Positions 27,272 to 36,184 of a stretch of DNA of 64,000 nucleotides are shown here, one piece after another. Position 1 is the stretch's first letter. Every line of letters begins with the position of its first letter. The notes under the pieces are model-generated. The model made no database searches. It was not told the origin of the DNA and saw only the letters and a program-made list of their open reading frames with translations. This DNA is from Pseudoxanthomonas sp. JBR18. GTDB lineage: Bacteria > Pseudomonadota > Gammaproteobacteria > Xanthomonadales > Xanthomonadaceae. Where the stretch lies: contig NZ_CP116339.1 of NCBI RefSeq assembly GCF_028198165.1, forward strand, positions 4,099,001-4,163,000, in the 5' to 3' direction. Made by a program: the position numbers and the translations under genes.

Positions 27272-27905
27272 GCTGGCGCTGACACTGGCCGGCGAGCCCA
27301 TGCAGGTGCTGGGCGATCGCGCCCTGTATTGGCCAGCGCGACAGCGCCTGCTGATCGCCGACCTGCACCTGGGCAAGGGTGATGTGTTCCGTCGCGCGGG
27401 CATCGCGCTGCCGCGCGGCGGCACCCTGCACGACCTGCAGCGGCTGACCGAGCTGATCGCCCGCACGCAGGCACGCTCACTGTGGATCCTGGGCGATGTC
27501 CTGCACGGACCGGCGCCGCACGCGGCCTGGCGCGCGCAGCTGGCGCAGTGGCGTACCCACCACGCGCTGCTTGAGATCGCCGCGCTGGCGGGCAACCACG
27601 ACCGCGTGCTGGCCCAGGCCGGACTGGACATGCAGCTGCTGCCAGACCAGGTGGAAGACGGCCCGTTCCTGCTGCGCCATGAGCCCGCCACCCATCCGGC
27701 ACTGCACGTGCTGTGCGGCCATGTGCATCCCCAGTTCAAGCCGCCGGGCACCACGCGACGGTGGCCGGCGTTCTGGCGCCGCGCTGGCCTGACGGTGCTG
27801 CCGGCGTTCTCGCAGTTCACCGCAGGTGTCGTGCCGACGCTGCAGCCAGGCGAGCAGTTGATTGCCTGCGTGGAAGGCGCGGCCATCGCCCTGCCGCCGG
27901 CCTGA
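27261..27905 (+). CDS. pdeM: Ligase-associated metallophosphoesterase PdeM
   Basis: 214 residues. Calcineurin-like metal motifs are complete: LIADLHLGKG (Asp34, His36), LWILGDVLHG, LAGNHDR and LCGHVHPQFK. Members of this family, always next to the ligase and helicase genes, have single-strand endonuclease/phosphodiesterase activity. It ends the operon, 10 bp before the convergent monooxygenase gene, with no clear terminator between. Confidence 0.92.
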   Translation: MAAELALTLAGEPMQVLGDRALYWPARQRLLIADLHLGKGDVFRRAGIALPRGGTLHDLQRLTELIARTQARSLWILGDVLHGPAPHAAWRAQLAQWRTHHALLEIAALAGNHDRVLAQAGLDMQLLPDQVEDGPFLLRHEPATHPALHVLCGHVHPQFKPPGTTRRWPAFWRRAGLTVLPAFSQFTAGVVPTLQPGEQLIACVEGAAIALPPA

Positions 27906-27915
27906 GTGCACGTGC

Positions 27916-29196
27916 CTATTCGGTGACGGCCGGCTCCGGCGCGGCGGGCAGCGTCAACGGCGACTTGTCCACCAATCCCTCCAGGGCCGCCAGGAAGCCC
28001 GGCTCCAGCTTCAGCCGGCCGAACACGCCGTGCTGGGTTCCGCTGAGCACGCGCAGCATGTGCCCGCGCCCGCCCGGCATGCGCCCCAGCGGGCGGAACG
28101 CGACATCGCGTAGCTTGGCGATCCGATCGCGCTCGGACTGGAACAGCGGCGTCAGCCAGCGGCTCCAGAACTGGTAGATCGCCACGTGCCGCTGGCGGCG
28201 GTGCTGGTAGCGCGCCAGCGCGGCCGGCAGCGCATCGGCATGGCGCAAGGCCTCGCGCAGCGCCGCGGCATCCATCAGCGCCATGTTCACGCCCTGACCG
28301 AGCTGCGGGCTCATCGCATGGGCGGCGTCACCCATCAGCAGCAGGCGATCACGATGCCAGCTGTGCAGCACCGCATCGCGGTAGCCCGCGCGTGCCAGCT
28401 GCGCGCAGGACTGCACCTGATGCACGCGGGCGGCGGCCTGCGGCCATAGCGTGGCCAGCTCGTCGCGCCAGGCCTCCAGACCGCCGCGTTCCCAGGCGTC
28501 GAAGCCGTCGGCCGGCAGGCTCCAGAAGAAACTGATGCGCGGCTGTGGATCACCCGGTCGCGTACCGACCGGCAGCATGCCGACCATCTTGCGCGCGGCC
28601 ACGTAGCGCTGCCGCAACTCATGCGGCCAGGCCCAGTCTTCCTGCGGGACCAGGCACCACAACGCGCCCCAGGGATACGGCGTATCCGCCCGGACCCCAC
28701 CGCTATGCCGGCGCAGCGCCGAGGCCGCCCCGTCGGCGGCGATCACCAGATCGAACGGCCCATGCCAGCTGCCCTGCGCATCGCGCACGCGGCGGGTGTC
28801 TTCGCTGATCTCCACGATCCGCGTGCCGCAATGCACGCCGCCGAAGCCGTCCCAGGCCTGGGCCAGCAGGCCGAACAGCGCGCCGCGCTGCATGCCCAGC
28901 CCGAACAGCCGACGGTCCAGTGGCGCGTAGCGCATGTCCATCACCGCGCGGCCGCACGGCGTCTCGCCATACAGCCGGTCGATGCGGCGTCCGTGGGCCA
29001 GCGCCTGGTCGAGCAGGCCCATCTCCCACAACACCTGCATGCCCGTGGGCTGCAGCAGGAATCCCGCGCCCACCGGTCCCAGGGCTGGCGCCTGTTCGAA
29101 GACCTCGACCCGGTGCCCGTCGGCGGCCAGCAGGGCGGCCGAAGCCTGTCCCGCGGTACCGTATCCGACGATGGCGATGTGATGCGACTTGTGCAT
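27916..29196 (-). CDS. FAD-dependent monooxygenase (PHBH fold)
   Basis: 426 residues. The Rossmann FAD site is VGYGTAGQASAALLAADGHR; the mid DVIAADG-like motif is DLVIAADGAASALRRH, and the second FAD motif is LLLMGDAAHAMSPQLGQGVN. These define a single-component aromatic hydroxylase type. About 60 extra C-terminal residues follow. The substrate is not deducible. It is a single gene; a REP pair lies just upstream. Confidence 0.88.
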   Translation of the reverse strand: MHKSHHIAIVGYGTAGQASAALLAADGHRVEVFEQAPALGPVGAGFLLQPTGMQVLWEMGLLDQALAHGRRIDRLYGETPCGRAVMDMRYAPLDRRLFGLGMQRGALFGLLAQAWDGFGGVHCGTRIVEISEDTRRVRDAQGSWHGPFDLVIAADGAASALRRHSGGVRADTPYPWGALWCLVPQEDWAWPHELRQRYVAARKMVGMLPVGTRPGDPQPRISFFWSLPADGFDAWERGGLEAWRDELATLWPQAAARVHQVQSCAQLARAGYRDAVLHSWHRDRLLLMGDAAHAMSPQLGQGVNMALMDAAALREALRHADALPAALARYQHRRQRHVAIYQFWSRWLTPLFQSERDRIAKLRDVAFRPLGRMPGGRGHMLRVLSGTQHGVFGRLKLEPGFLAALEGLVDKSPLTLPAAPEPAVTE

Positions 29197-29222
29197 TCCA
29201 ATCCCTGGTCTGCCGGTGATCC

Positions 29223-29290
29223 GTGGGAGCCGCCATGTCGGCGATGCGCCGTTCCCGGTGAAGCCCCATCGCCGCCAAGGCGGCTCCTAC
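29223..29290. repeat. REP pair (REPIN), GTGGGAGCC type
   Basis: Two inverted palindromes face each other: GTGGGAGCCGCCATGTCGGC... (29223-29246) and ...GGCGGCTCCTAC (29268-29290). The right arm reads GTAGGAGCC on the minus strand. A second copy is at 30791-30857. Both flank the aldehyde dehydrogenase gene. Confidence 0.85.
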
Positions 29291-29329
29291 GACAGCAGCG
29301 TTGCATCATCGCACGCCGGGCAGCGCGCT

Positions 29330-30691
29330 TCAGGCGACGTAGACGGTCTTGATGTTGGTGAACTCGTGCATGCCCACGGCCGCCAGCTCGCGGCCGAAGC
29401 CCGAGCGCTTGGTCCCGCCAAACGGCAGGCGTACGTCGGACTTGACGATGGAGTTGACGAAGGCCGCGCCGCACTGCAGCTGCTGGGCCACGCGCTCGCC
29501 ACGCTGGGCATCGCCGGTCCACACGCTGCCGCCCAGCCCGAAGCTGGTGTCGTTGGCCACGCGCAAGGCCTCGGCCTCGTCCTTGACCCGCAGGATGCTG
29601 GCTACCGGACCGAACAGCTCTTCGTCATAGGCGCGCATGCCCGGCTGCACCTGGTCCAGGATGGTCGCCGGATAGTCGGCATGCCCCTGGCCTGGGTGGC
29701 CGCCCAGCAGTACCTTGGCGCCATCGGCCACGCTGCTGGCGACCTGGTGGTGCAGTTCGTCGCGCAGGTCCTGGCGTGCCATCGGCGCCAGCGTGGTGGC
29801 CGCGTCGTTGGGGTCGCCGGTCTTGAGCTTGCCTGCCGCCTCCACAAAACGCTGCACGAAGGCATCGGCGATCGCATCGACCACGATGAAGCGCTTGGCC
29901 GCGATGCAGGTCTGCCCGGCATTGTCGAAGCGGCCCTTCACCGCCGCGGCCACGGTCTTGTCCAGGTCCGCATCGTCGAGCACGACGAAGGCATCGCTGC
30001 CGCCGAGTTCCATCACGCACTTCTTCAGTTCGCCACCGGCGTTGGCGGCAATGGACTTGCCCGCCCGCTCGGAGCCGGTGAGCGTCACCGCCGCCACGCG
30101 CCGGTCGCGGATGACCTCGGCGGCCTGATCGTTGTCGATGTGCAGCACGGCGAACACGCCTTCGGGCACGCCGCCGTCGCGCAGTACGGAGGCGATAGCG
30201 TCGGCGCAGCGCGGCACGTTGCTGGCGTGCTTGAGCAGGGCCACGTTGCCCACCATCAGGGTCGGCGCCAGGAACCGGAACACCTGCCAGATCGGGAAGT
30301 TCCACGGCATCACCGCCAGCACGCAGCCGATCGGCTCGTAGCGCACGTAGCTGGCCTGGGCCTCGGTCTCGATGGGCTGTGGCGCCAGGTAACGCGCGGC
30401 GTTGTCGGCGTAGTAGTCGCAGGCACCGGCACACTTGTCGATCTCGGCCAGGGCCTCGGCCTTCAGCTTGCCCATCTCGGCGGTCATGATCCCGGCAATG
30501 GCCTCGTGGCGTTCGCGCAACAGCGCGCCCACCTTGCGCAGCACTGCGCCACGGGCCTCCAGCGGACGCTGCGCCCATTCGGGGAAGGCGGTCTGGGCCG
30601 CATGCAGCGCGGCCTCGACCGCGTTGGCGCCCATCAGTTCCTGGCGATGCTCGATCTGGCCGGTCGCAGGATTGGGAATCTCGGTGAACAT
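29330..30691 (-). CDS. NAD(P)-dependent succinate-semialdehyde dehydrogenase
   Basis: 453 residues from the ATG at 30691 (GGAG upstream). Catalytic Cys lies in FDNAGQTCIAAKR and the general-base Glu in MELGGSDAF; the cofactor region has PWNFPIWQVFR and TLTGSERAGKSIA. The short length and EMGKLKAEALAEIDKCA block are typical of the Sad/GabD1-like branch. It oxidises succinate semialdehyde to succinate, the last step of GABA and putrescine breakdown, which fits the puu island 5 kb away. It is monocistronic between two REP pairs. Confidence 0.9.
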   Translation of the reverse strand: MFTEIPNPATGQIEHRQELMGANAVEAALHAAQTAFPEWAQRPLEARGAVLRKVGALLRERHEAIAGIMTAEMGKLKAEALAEIDKCAGACDYYADNAARYLAPQPIETEAQASYVRYEPIGCVLAVMPWNFPIWQVFRFLAPTLMVGNVALLKHASNVPRCADAIASVLRDGGVPEGVFAVLHIDNDQAAEVIRDRRVAAVTLTGSERAGKSIAANAGGELKKCVMELGGSDAFVVLDDADLDKTVAAAVKGRFDNAGQTCIAAKRFIVVDAIADAFVQRFVEAAGKLKTGDPNDAATTLAPMARQDLRDELHHQVASSVADGAKVLLGGHPGQGHADYPATILDQVQPGMRAYDEELFGPVASILRVKDEAEALRVANDTSFGLGGSVWTGDAQRGERVAQQLQCGAAFVNSIVKSDVRLPFGGTKRSGFGRELAAVGMHEFTNIKTVYVA

Positions 30692-30790
30692 GGCGCACTC
30701 CACACAGCTTGAAAACAGGGCTCCATCATCGCGATGTGCCTGTTACCGAGTCGTCGCCGACGCACGTCGCCACGGGTTGGAACCGCCCTT

Positions 30791-30857
30791 ATGGGAGCCG
30801 CCATGGCGGCGATGAGGCGTGACCGGGAATGCCCATCGCCGCCGTGGCGGCTCCCAC
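30791..30857. repeat. REP pair (REPIN), second copy
   Basis: ATGGGAGCCGCCATGGCGGC... (30791-30814) and its inverse ...GTGGCGGCTCCCAC (30834-30857) are nearly the same as the pair at 29223-29290. It sits between the efflux operon and the aldehyde dehydrogenase gene. Confidence 0.85.
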
Positions 30858-30869
30858 AAAGCAACAACA

Positions 30870-32411
30870 TCAGCGCGCCGCGGTCTCCTGGTCTTTGGCG
30901 ACCGGTTCCGGCGCGTCCTGCCAGCCCAGTCCCAGGCTCTTCTGCAGCGCCACGTAGTCCACCAGCAGCTGGACCTGCGCCTGCGCGGCGCTATCCCGTG
31001 CGGAAAGCTGCTGGCGCTGCACATCGAGCAGATCGATCTGCGAGCTGGCACCGGCATCTCGTCGCTGCTGCATGAGCTGCGCCGCACGATCGGCCGAGGC
31101 TTCGGCCTGCTGCGCCACGACCAGCTGCTTGCGCGCCGAACCGAAGTTGGACAGCGAGGTATTGGCATCCTGCAGGGCCGACAGCACCGTGTTTTCGTAC
31201 GCCGCAGCCCGTGCCTGGGTGCCGGCGCGTGCCTGGGCGACCTGGGCGCGGATGCGGCCGAAGTCTAGGATCGACCACTGCAGGAACGGTGCGGCGATGG
31301 TCGCCGCCGAGTCCGCATCCAGGTCGCTGGGCTTGGTCGCCACCGCGGCGATGTTGCCGAACAGCTTCACCTGAGGGAAATAGCCGGACATCGCCTCGCC
31401 GATCCGCGCGTTGGCGCCGGCCAGTTCGCGTTCGGCCTGGCGCACATCGGGACGGCGACGAATCAGCGCAGCCGGATCGTCCACCTTCACCTGCGCCGGC
31501 AACTCGGGCAAGGGCGTGACCGGCGCCAGCCTTGCGTCCAGCGCGCCGGGCACCTGCCCGACCATCAGCGCCAGCTGGTCGAGCGCGGCGTCGCGCTGTG
31601 CCTGCAGCGGCAGCAGGCGCGCCTGCTCTTGCTGGAGCTGCCCGCGCGCGCGCTCGACCTGCAGGTCCGAGGCGGCGCCACGGCCGCGGCGCTGTGCGAC
31701 CAGATCCAGGGAGTGCTGCGCATCGCGCACGCTGTCCTGACCGAGCGCGATGCGCGCCTGCAGGCCGCGATAGTTCAGATAGACCTGGCCGATCTCCGCG
31801 GCCAGCCGGACCTGGGCGTCGGCCAGTTCGGCCTGCGCGGCCTGGGCCTGGGCCGCCGCTCCTTCCAGCGCACGCCGGCGCCGGCCGAAGAAATCCAGTT
31901 CCCAGCTGGCGTCGAAGCCGGCCAGGTACAGATCCGTATCCAGGTCGACGTCCTGCGTGGCCTGGGTGACCGCCGCGCCGGTGGCCGGATCGCTGGCCTG
32001 GGCAAGGCCCTGGCCCGCTTCTCGCAAGCCATCCTTGACCGAATCCGGCGATCGGACATGCGCATAGGCGGCCATCGCCCCGACCTGGGGCAGGCGTTCG
32101 GCCCGGCGCTGGGCGGCCAGGCCGCGCGCCGAACGCAGCTTCGCGTCCGCCGCGCGCAGGTTGGGGCTGTCGCGAAGCGCGGTTTCCACCAGCCAGGTCA
32201 GCTGCGGATCGTCCAGCGTGCGCCACCACTGGCTGGGCGGCGGCGCATCGACGACGCCTGCGGCGGCGGCGCGGTGCAGGCGCGGGGCCTCCATCGCGCC
32301 CTGCGCGACCTGCGGGCGCACATAGTCCGGACCCAGCATGCAGCCGGCCAGGGCCAGCGGCAGCAGCGCGAACAGCAGGGGGCGCCGGGCGCGGGAATCA
32401 ATGCATCGCAA
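30870..32411 (-). CDS. RND/MFS-type outer membrane efflux lipoprotein (NodT family)
   Basis: 513 residues from a TTG at 32411, which follows a GGGGG stretch and overlaps the end of the MFS gene by 14 bp. Signal FALLPLALAGC lipobox, then two repeated TolC-type coiled-coil/beta halves (WWRTLDDPQLTWLVETALRD; LAAEIGQVYLNYRGLQARIA; RRRPDVRQAERELAGANARI). It forms the outer-membrane channel of the tripartite pump. Any start further upstream would extend into the MFS gene and lacks a ribosome site. Confidence 0.88.
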   Translation of the reverse strand: MRCIDSRARRPLLFALLPLALAGCMLGPDYVRPQVAQGAMEAPRLHRAAAAGVVDAPPPSQWWRTLDDPQLTWLVETALRDSPNLRAADAKLRSARGLAAQRRAERLPQVGAMAAYAHVRSPDSVKDGLREAGQGLAQASDPATGAAVTQATQDVDLDTDLYLAGFDASWELDFFGRRRRALEGAAAQAQAAQAELADAQVRLAAEIGQVYLNYRGLQARIALGQDSVRDAQHSLDLVAQRRGRGAASDLQVERARGQLQQEQARLLPLQAQRDAALDQLALMVGQVPGALDARLAPVTPLPELPAQVKVDDPAALIRRRPDVRQAERELAGANARIGEAMSGYFPQVKLFGNIAAVATKPSDLDADSAATIAAPFLQWSILDFGRIRAQVAQARAGTQARAAAYENTVLSALQDANTSLSNFGSARKQLVVAQQAEASADRAAQLMQQRRDAGASSQIDLLDVQRQQLSARDSAAQAQVQLLVDYVALQKSLGLGWQDAPEPVAKDQETAAR

Positions 32412-33981
32412 TGTGGGCCCCCTTGGGCAATGGCTTGAGCAGGAACGCCAGCGGAATGGCACAGGCCACGACCACGCCGAAGATCCAGAACAAATCGTTG
32501 TAGGTCATCACCAGGGCCTGCAGCTGCACCTGCTGAGCAAATGCCCCCATCGCCTGCATGGCGGTATCGCCTCCGCTGCCGCGCAGCGCGCCGGCGATCT
32601 GGCGCAGGTAGTCCTGCCCCATCGGCGAATTGGCCGTGGTCGCGCTGCCCAGCACCTCGGTGTGGTAGGTCAGGCGCCGGTCCTGGAAGGTCGAAATCAT
32701 CGCCAAGCCGATCGAACCGCCCAGGTTGCGCGCGGCGTTGAACAGGCCCGAAGCGTCGCCGGCCAGTTCGGTCGGCACCGAGCTGATCGCCGCCTGGTTG
32801 AGCGACATCATCGCCAGCGCCAGGCCCACACCCTGCAACAGCTGGCTGGCCACGAAGGTGGTGCCCACGCTCTGCGAGGTCAGGTCCATGTTGATGAAGC
32901 AGGCGATGCCAAAGCACAGCAGGCCGCCGATCACCAGCGCGCGCACATCCACGATCTCCAGCAGCTTGGGCATCAACGGCATCAGGAACACCGTAGGCAG
33001 GCCCTGCAGCAGCAACACATAGCCGGACTGCTCGGTGTTGTAGCCGGAGACCATCGCCAGGAACTGCGGGATCATGTACATCACGCCGAACAGGATCATG
33101 CCCACGGCGAGCATCATCAGGAACACCGCGCCGAAGCTGCGGTTGCGCAGCACCTTGAGCTGGATCACCGGCTCGCGGCTGACCACCTGGGCCAGCAGCA
33201 GGGCGGCAAAGCCCACCGCGGCCACCAGCGACAGGATGATGATGAACTCGGACTCGAACCAGCGCTCACGCTGCCCCTCTTCCAGCACCACCGTCAGCCC
33301 GCCCAGTCCGGCGGCCAGGCCGAAGATGCCCAGCCAGTCGGCATCCAGCAGACCGGCCCAGTGCGCCTTTTCGTGGTGCAGGCCCAGCAGCAGGAGCGCC
33401 AGCAGGCCAGCGCACACCGGCACGTTGAGAAAGAACGCGTAGTGCCAGCTGACGTTCTCGGTCAACCAGCCGCCCAGCAGCGGGCCGATCACCGGTCCCA
33501 TGATCACCGTCATGCCGAACAGCGCCGTGCCCATGGTCTGCTGCGCGGGCGGCAGGCGCGTGGCCACGATGGTCAGCGCGGTGGGAATCAGCGCGCCGCC
33601 GGCAAAGCCCTGGCCGATGCGCCCGACGATCATCATCGGCAGCGAGCTGGACAGCCCGCACAGCACCGAAAACAGGGTGAAGAACGAGGCGCAGATCAGC
33701 AGGAAGTTGCGCAACCCGAGCGTGCGCACGAACCAGCCGGTCAGCGGGATCATCACGATCTCGCTGACCAGGTAGGCGGTGGAGATCCACGTGCCTTCGG
33801 TGCCGCTGGCGCCGACCTCGCCCTGGATGGTGGGCAGCGCGGCGTTGACGATGGAGATGTCCAGGGTGGCCATGAACGAACCGATGGTGCCGGCGGCCAC
33901 CGCCAGCCAGGCGCCGGCGTCGGCCTTTTGCGCCGCCCCGGCCTGGCCGTCATCGTCCGCGCTGGCCGCCTGCGCGTTCAC
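32398..33981 (-). CDS. emrB: DHA2-family drug MFS transporter (EmrB/QacA type)
   Basis: 527 residues with 14 predicted membrane segments. The DHA2 hallmarks LDISIVNAALPTIQGEVGAS (motif D1 region) and GWRLGRR-type LTGWFVRTLGLRNF, plus GPVIGPLLGGWLTENVSWHY (motif C), are intact. It pumps hydrophobic drugs or organic acids across the inner membrane using protons. Its stop overlaps the outer-membrane component start, and its start overlaps the HlyD gene stop by four bases, forming a complete EmrAB-TolC-like operon. Confidence 0.93.
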   Translation of the reverse strand: MNAQAASADDDGQAGAAQKADAGAWLAVAAGTIGSFMATLDISIVNAALPTIQGEVGASGTEGTWISTAYLVSEIVMIPLTGWFVRTLGLRNFLLICASFFTLFSVLCGLSSSLPMMIVGRIGQGFAGGALIPTALTIVATRLPPAQQTMGTALFGMTVIMGPVIGPLLGGWLTENVSWHYAFFLNVPVCAGLLALLLLGLHHEKAHWAGLLDADWLGIFGLAAGLGGLTVVLEEGQRERWFESEFIIILSLVAAVGFAALLLAQVVSREPVIQLKVLRNRSFGAVFLMMLAVGMILFGVMYMIPQFLAMVSGYNTEQSGYVLLLQGLPTVFLMPLMPKLLEIVDVRALVIGGLLCFGIACFINMDLTSQSVGTTFVASQLLQGVGLALAMMSLNQAAISSVPTELAGDASGLFNAARNLGGSIGLAMISTFQDRRLTYHTEVLGSATTANSPMGQDYLRQIAGALRGSGGDTAMQAMGAFAQQVQLQALVMTYNDLFWIFGVVVACAIPLAFLLKPLPKGAHIAMH

Positions 33982-35180
33982 TCGCGTGCCTCCTCCCGCT
34001 CCTCCAGGCGTTCTGCTTCGTCCTGGGTCTGGTCCTTGGCGCCCTTGGCCGACCGCGTATCGACCGTGGCGGTCACCGACATGCCCGGCACCAGCACCTT
34101 GCGCGCCTCTTCCCCCGCGATGACCTTGATGCGCACCGGCACGCGCTGGACGACCTTGGTGAAATTGCCGGTGGCGTTCTGCGGCGGCAGCAGCGCGAAC
34201 TGCGAGCCGGTGCCCGGTGACAGGCTGTCCACGCGCCCGTGCAGGGTCACTCCGCTGAGTGCATCGACCTCGATCTCCACCGGCTGCCCGGGGCGCATGA
34301 GCCCGACCTGGGTTTCCTTGAAGTTGGCGCTCAGGTACAGCGCGTTGACCGGCACGATGGTCATGGTCCGCGTGCCGGCACCGAGGAACTGGCCGACCTG
34401 CACGGTCTTGTCGCCCAGGCGCCCGGCGATGGCCGCTGTCAGCCGGGTGTCGTCCACCGCAACCTGGGCCTGGTCCACGTTGGCCTGCGCCTGCTTGAGC
34501 CCGGCCTGGGCCTGCTCCAGTTGCGCCTGGCTGGCGGCGATCTGGCTCTGCGCGCCGGCCACCTGGGCCTTGGCCGCGTCGTACTGCGCCTGGGCCTGGT
34601 CGCGCTGCTGGTGCAGTTGCTCCTGGTGTTCGTGGGTATCGGCGCCGGAGGCGGCCAAGGGCGCGAAACGCGCGACCTCGGCCTTGGCGAACTTCAGCTG
34701 CGCCGCGGCCGAGGCCACCTGCGTGCGGGCCTGCAGCAGCTGCGCCTGATAGCCCTCGATGGCGGCCTGGGCCGCGACGATGTCGGCCTGGCGCACGCCC
34801 ACCGCGGCCTGGGCCTGCTCGAGCTGCGCGCGATAGGTGCGGTCATCGATCTGCAGCAGCGGTTGCCCGGCCTTGACCCAGGCGTGGTCCTTGACGAAGA
34901 CCTTGGTCACGTAGCCATTGACCCGCGGCGCCACGGCCACCGAGTCGGCCTGTAGATAGGCGTCGTTGGTTTCCTGCATGTAACGGCCGACCAGCAAGTA
35001 ATAGACCAGCCAGATCACCAGCGCGACGACCACCAGCACCCCGATCACGATCAGGGTCCACTTCACCCGGGGGTTCTTCAGCGGCGAGGGCTTCTTCTGC
35101 GCGTCCTGTTCCTGGTCATCGTCGCGGCCCTGCGCGGGCGCGTCTTCGTGGCGGCGGTCGTGGTCGTCGTGACTGCTCAA
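33978..35180 (-). CDS. emrA: Membrane fusion protein of the efflux pump (EmrA/HlyD)
   Basis: About 400 residues from a TTG at 35180 (AGGA nine to twelve bases upstream). The start is a charged Asp/His-rich cytoplasmic tail, one membrane helix (WTLIVIGVLVVVALVIWLVY), then the biotinyl-lipoyl domain (DSVAVAPRVNGYVTKVFVKD), a long alpha-hairpin rich in Gln/Ala (AQAQYDAAKAQVAGAQSQIA), and the beta-barrel. It bridges EmrB and the outer-membrane channel. The non-ATG start and the operator-like repeats upstream suggest tight expression control. Confidence 0.9.
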   Translation of the reverse strand: MSSHDDHDRRHEDAPAQGRDDDQEQDAQKKPSPLKNPRVKWTLIVIGVLVVVALVIWLVYYLLVGRYMQETNDAYLQADSVAVAPRVNGYVTKVFVKDHAWVKAGQPLLQIDDRTYRAQLEQAQAAVGVRQADIVAAQAAIEGYQAQLLQARTQVASAAAQLKFAKAEVARFAPLAASGADTHEHQEQLHQQRDQAQAQYDAAKAQVAGAQSQIAASQAQLEQAQAGLKQAQANVDQAQVAVDDTRLTAAIAGRLGDKTVQVGQFLGAGTRTMTIVPVNALYLSANFKETQVGLMRPGQPVEIEVDALSGVTLHGRVDSLSPGTGSQFALLPPQNATGNFTKVVQRVPVRIKVIAGEEARKVLVPGMSVTATVDTRSAKGAKDQTQDEAERLEEREEARE

Positions 35181-35300
35181 GGTGGCGATTCCTGCTCGGT
35201 GGACATGGACAAGACAGCCCGATCCACCACCACACCCATCCACGGCGCGACGGCGCCGGGGAACGGCACGTACGGCGCCGGATGTTAGATCACGGTGACT

Positions 35301-35337
35301 TCACGAAGGCGTGAAAGTGAAACTCGAGGTTCCACTT
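35301..35337. promoter_or_regulatory. Operator-like inverted repeats upstream of the efflux operon
   Basis: TCACG-AAGG-CGTGA (35301-35314) is a perfect 5-bp inverted repeat, directly followed by a 23-bp imperfect palindrome AAGTG...CACTT (35315-35337, 8 of 11 pairs). They lie 120-160 bp before the fusion-protein start. A TetR- or MarR-type repressor is the likely ligand, but none is encoded here. Confidence 0.4.
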
Positions 35338-35341
35338 ACCA

Positions 35342-36184
35342 TCAAGCCTGGTCGTGCAGGGCCAGCTGCATGTCCGCCCTGCGGCGACGTTCGTTGCGGG
35401 ACATCAGCCACCATCCCAGGAACGCACACAGGGACACCGCCACGATCATCAGCGTGGCCAGTGCATTGATCTTGGGACTCAGCCCCAGGCGCACCGAGGA
35501 GAACACCTTCATCGGCAAGGTGGTCGAGCCGGGTCCGGAGACGAAGCTGGCGATCACCACGTCGTCCAGCGACAGGGTGAAGGCCAACAGCCAGCCGGAC
35601 ACCAGCGCCGGCGCGATGATTGGCAAGGTGATCAGGAAGAACACCTTGATCCGGTTGGCGCCCAGGTCCATTGCCGCCTCTTCCAGCGACTTGTCCAGCT
35701 CGGCCATACGCGAGGACACCACCACCGAGACGAAGGCCAGCGAGAAGGTCGTATGCGCGATCCAGATCGACAGCATGCCCTTGGGCTGGAAATGCAGCAT
35801 GTCGCCCAGCGAGACGAACATCAGCAGCATCGACAGGCCAATGATCACGTCCGGCATCACCAGCGGCGCGGTGATCAGCCCGCCGAACAACGTCTTGCCG
35901 TGGAAGCGACGCATGCGCGTCATCACCAGCGCGGCCAGCGTACCCAGCACCACCGAGGCATTGGCCGTCCAGAATGCGATGCGCAGACTGACCCAGGCCG
36001 CGTCCATCATCTGCCGGTCGCGCAACAGCTCGCCGTACCACTTCACCGAAAACCCCGCCCACACCGTGGCCAGGCGCGAGCTATTGAACGACCACACCAC
36101 CAGCAGCAGGACCGGCAGATACAGAAAGCCGAAGCCCAGGCCCAGCACCAGCCAGGATGGCCAGCGGGCGCGACCGACGCTCAC
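35342..36184 (-). CDS. potI: Putrescine/spermidine ABC transporter permease
   Basis: 280 residues with about six membrane segments. It starts at a GTG overlapping the PotH stop by four bases. The EAA loop SLEEAAMDLGANRIKVFFLI is clear, as is the TM1 region FLYLPVLLLVVWSFNSSRLA with the WAGFSVKWY block that marks PotI/PotC permeases. With PotH it forms the channel of the importer. It is last in the pot operon. Confidence 0.93.
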   Translation of the reverse strand: MSVGRARWPSWLVLGLGFGFLYLPVLLLVVWSFNSSRLATVWAGFSVKWYGELLRDRQMMDAAWVSLRIAFWTANASVVLGTLAALVMTRMRRFHGKTLFGGLITAPLVMPDVIIGLSMLLMFVSLGDMLHFQPKGMLSIWIAHTTFSLAFVSVVVSSRMAELDKSLEEAAMDLGANRIKVFFLITLPIIAPALVSGWLLAFTLSLDDVVIASFVSGPGSTTLPMKVFSSVRLGLSPKINALATLMIVAVSLCAFLGWWLMSRNERRRRADMQLALHDQA

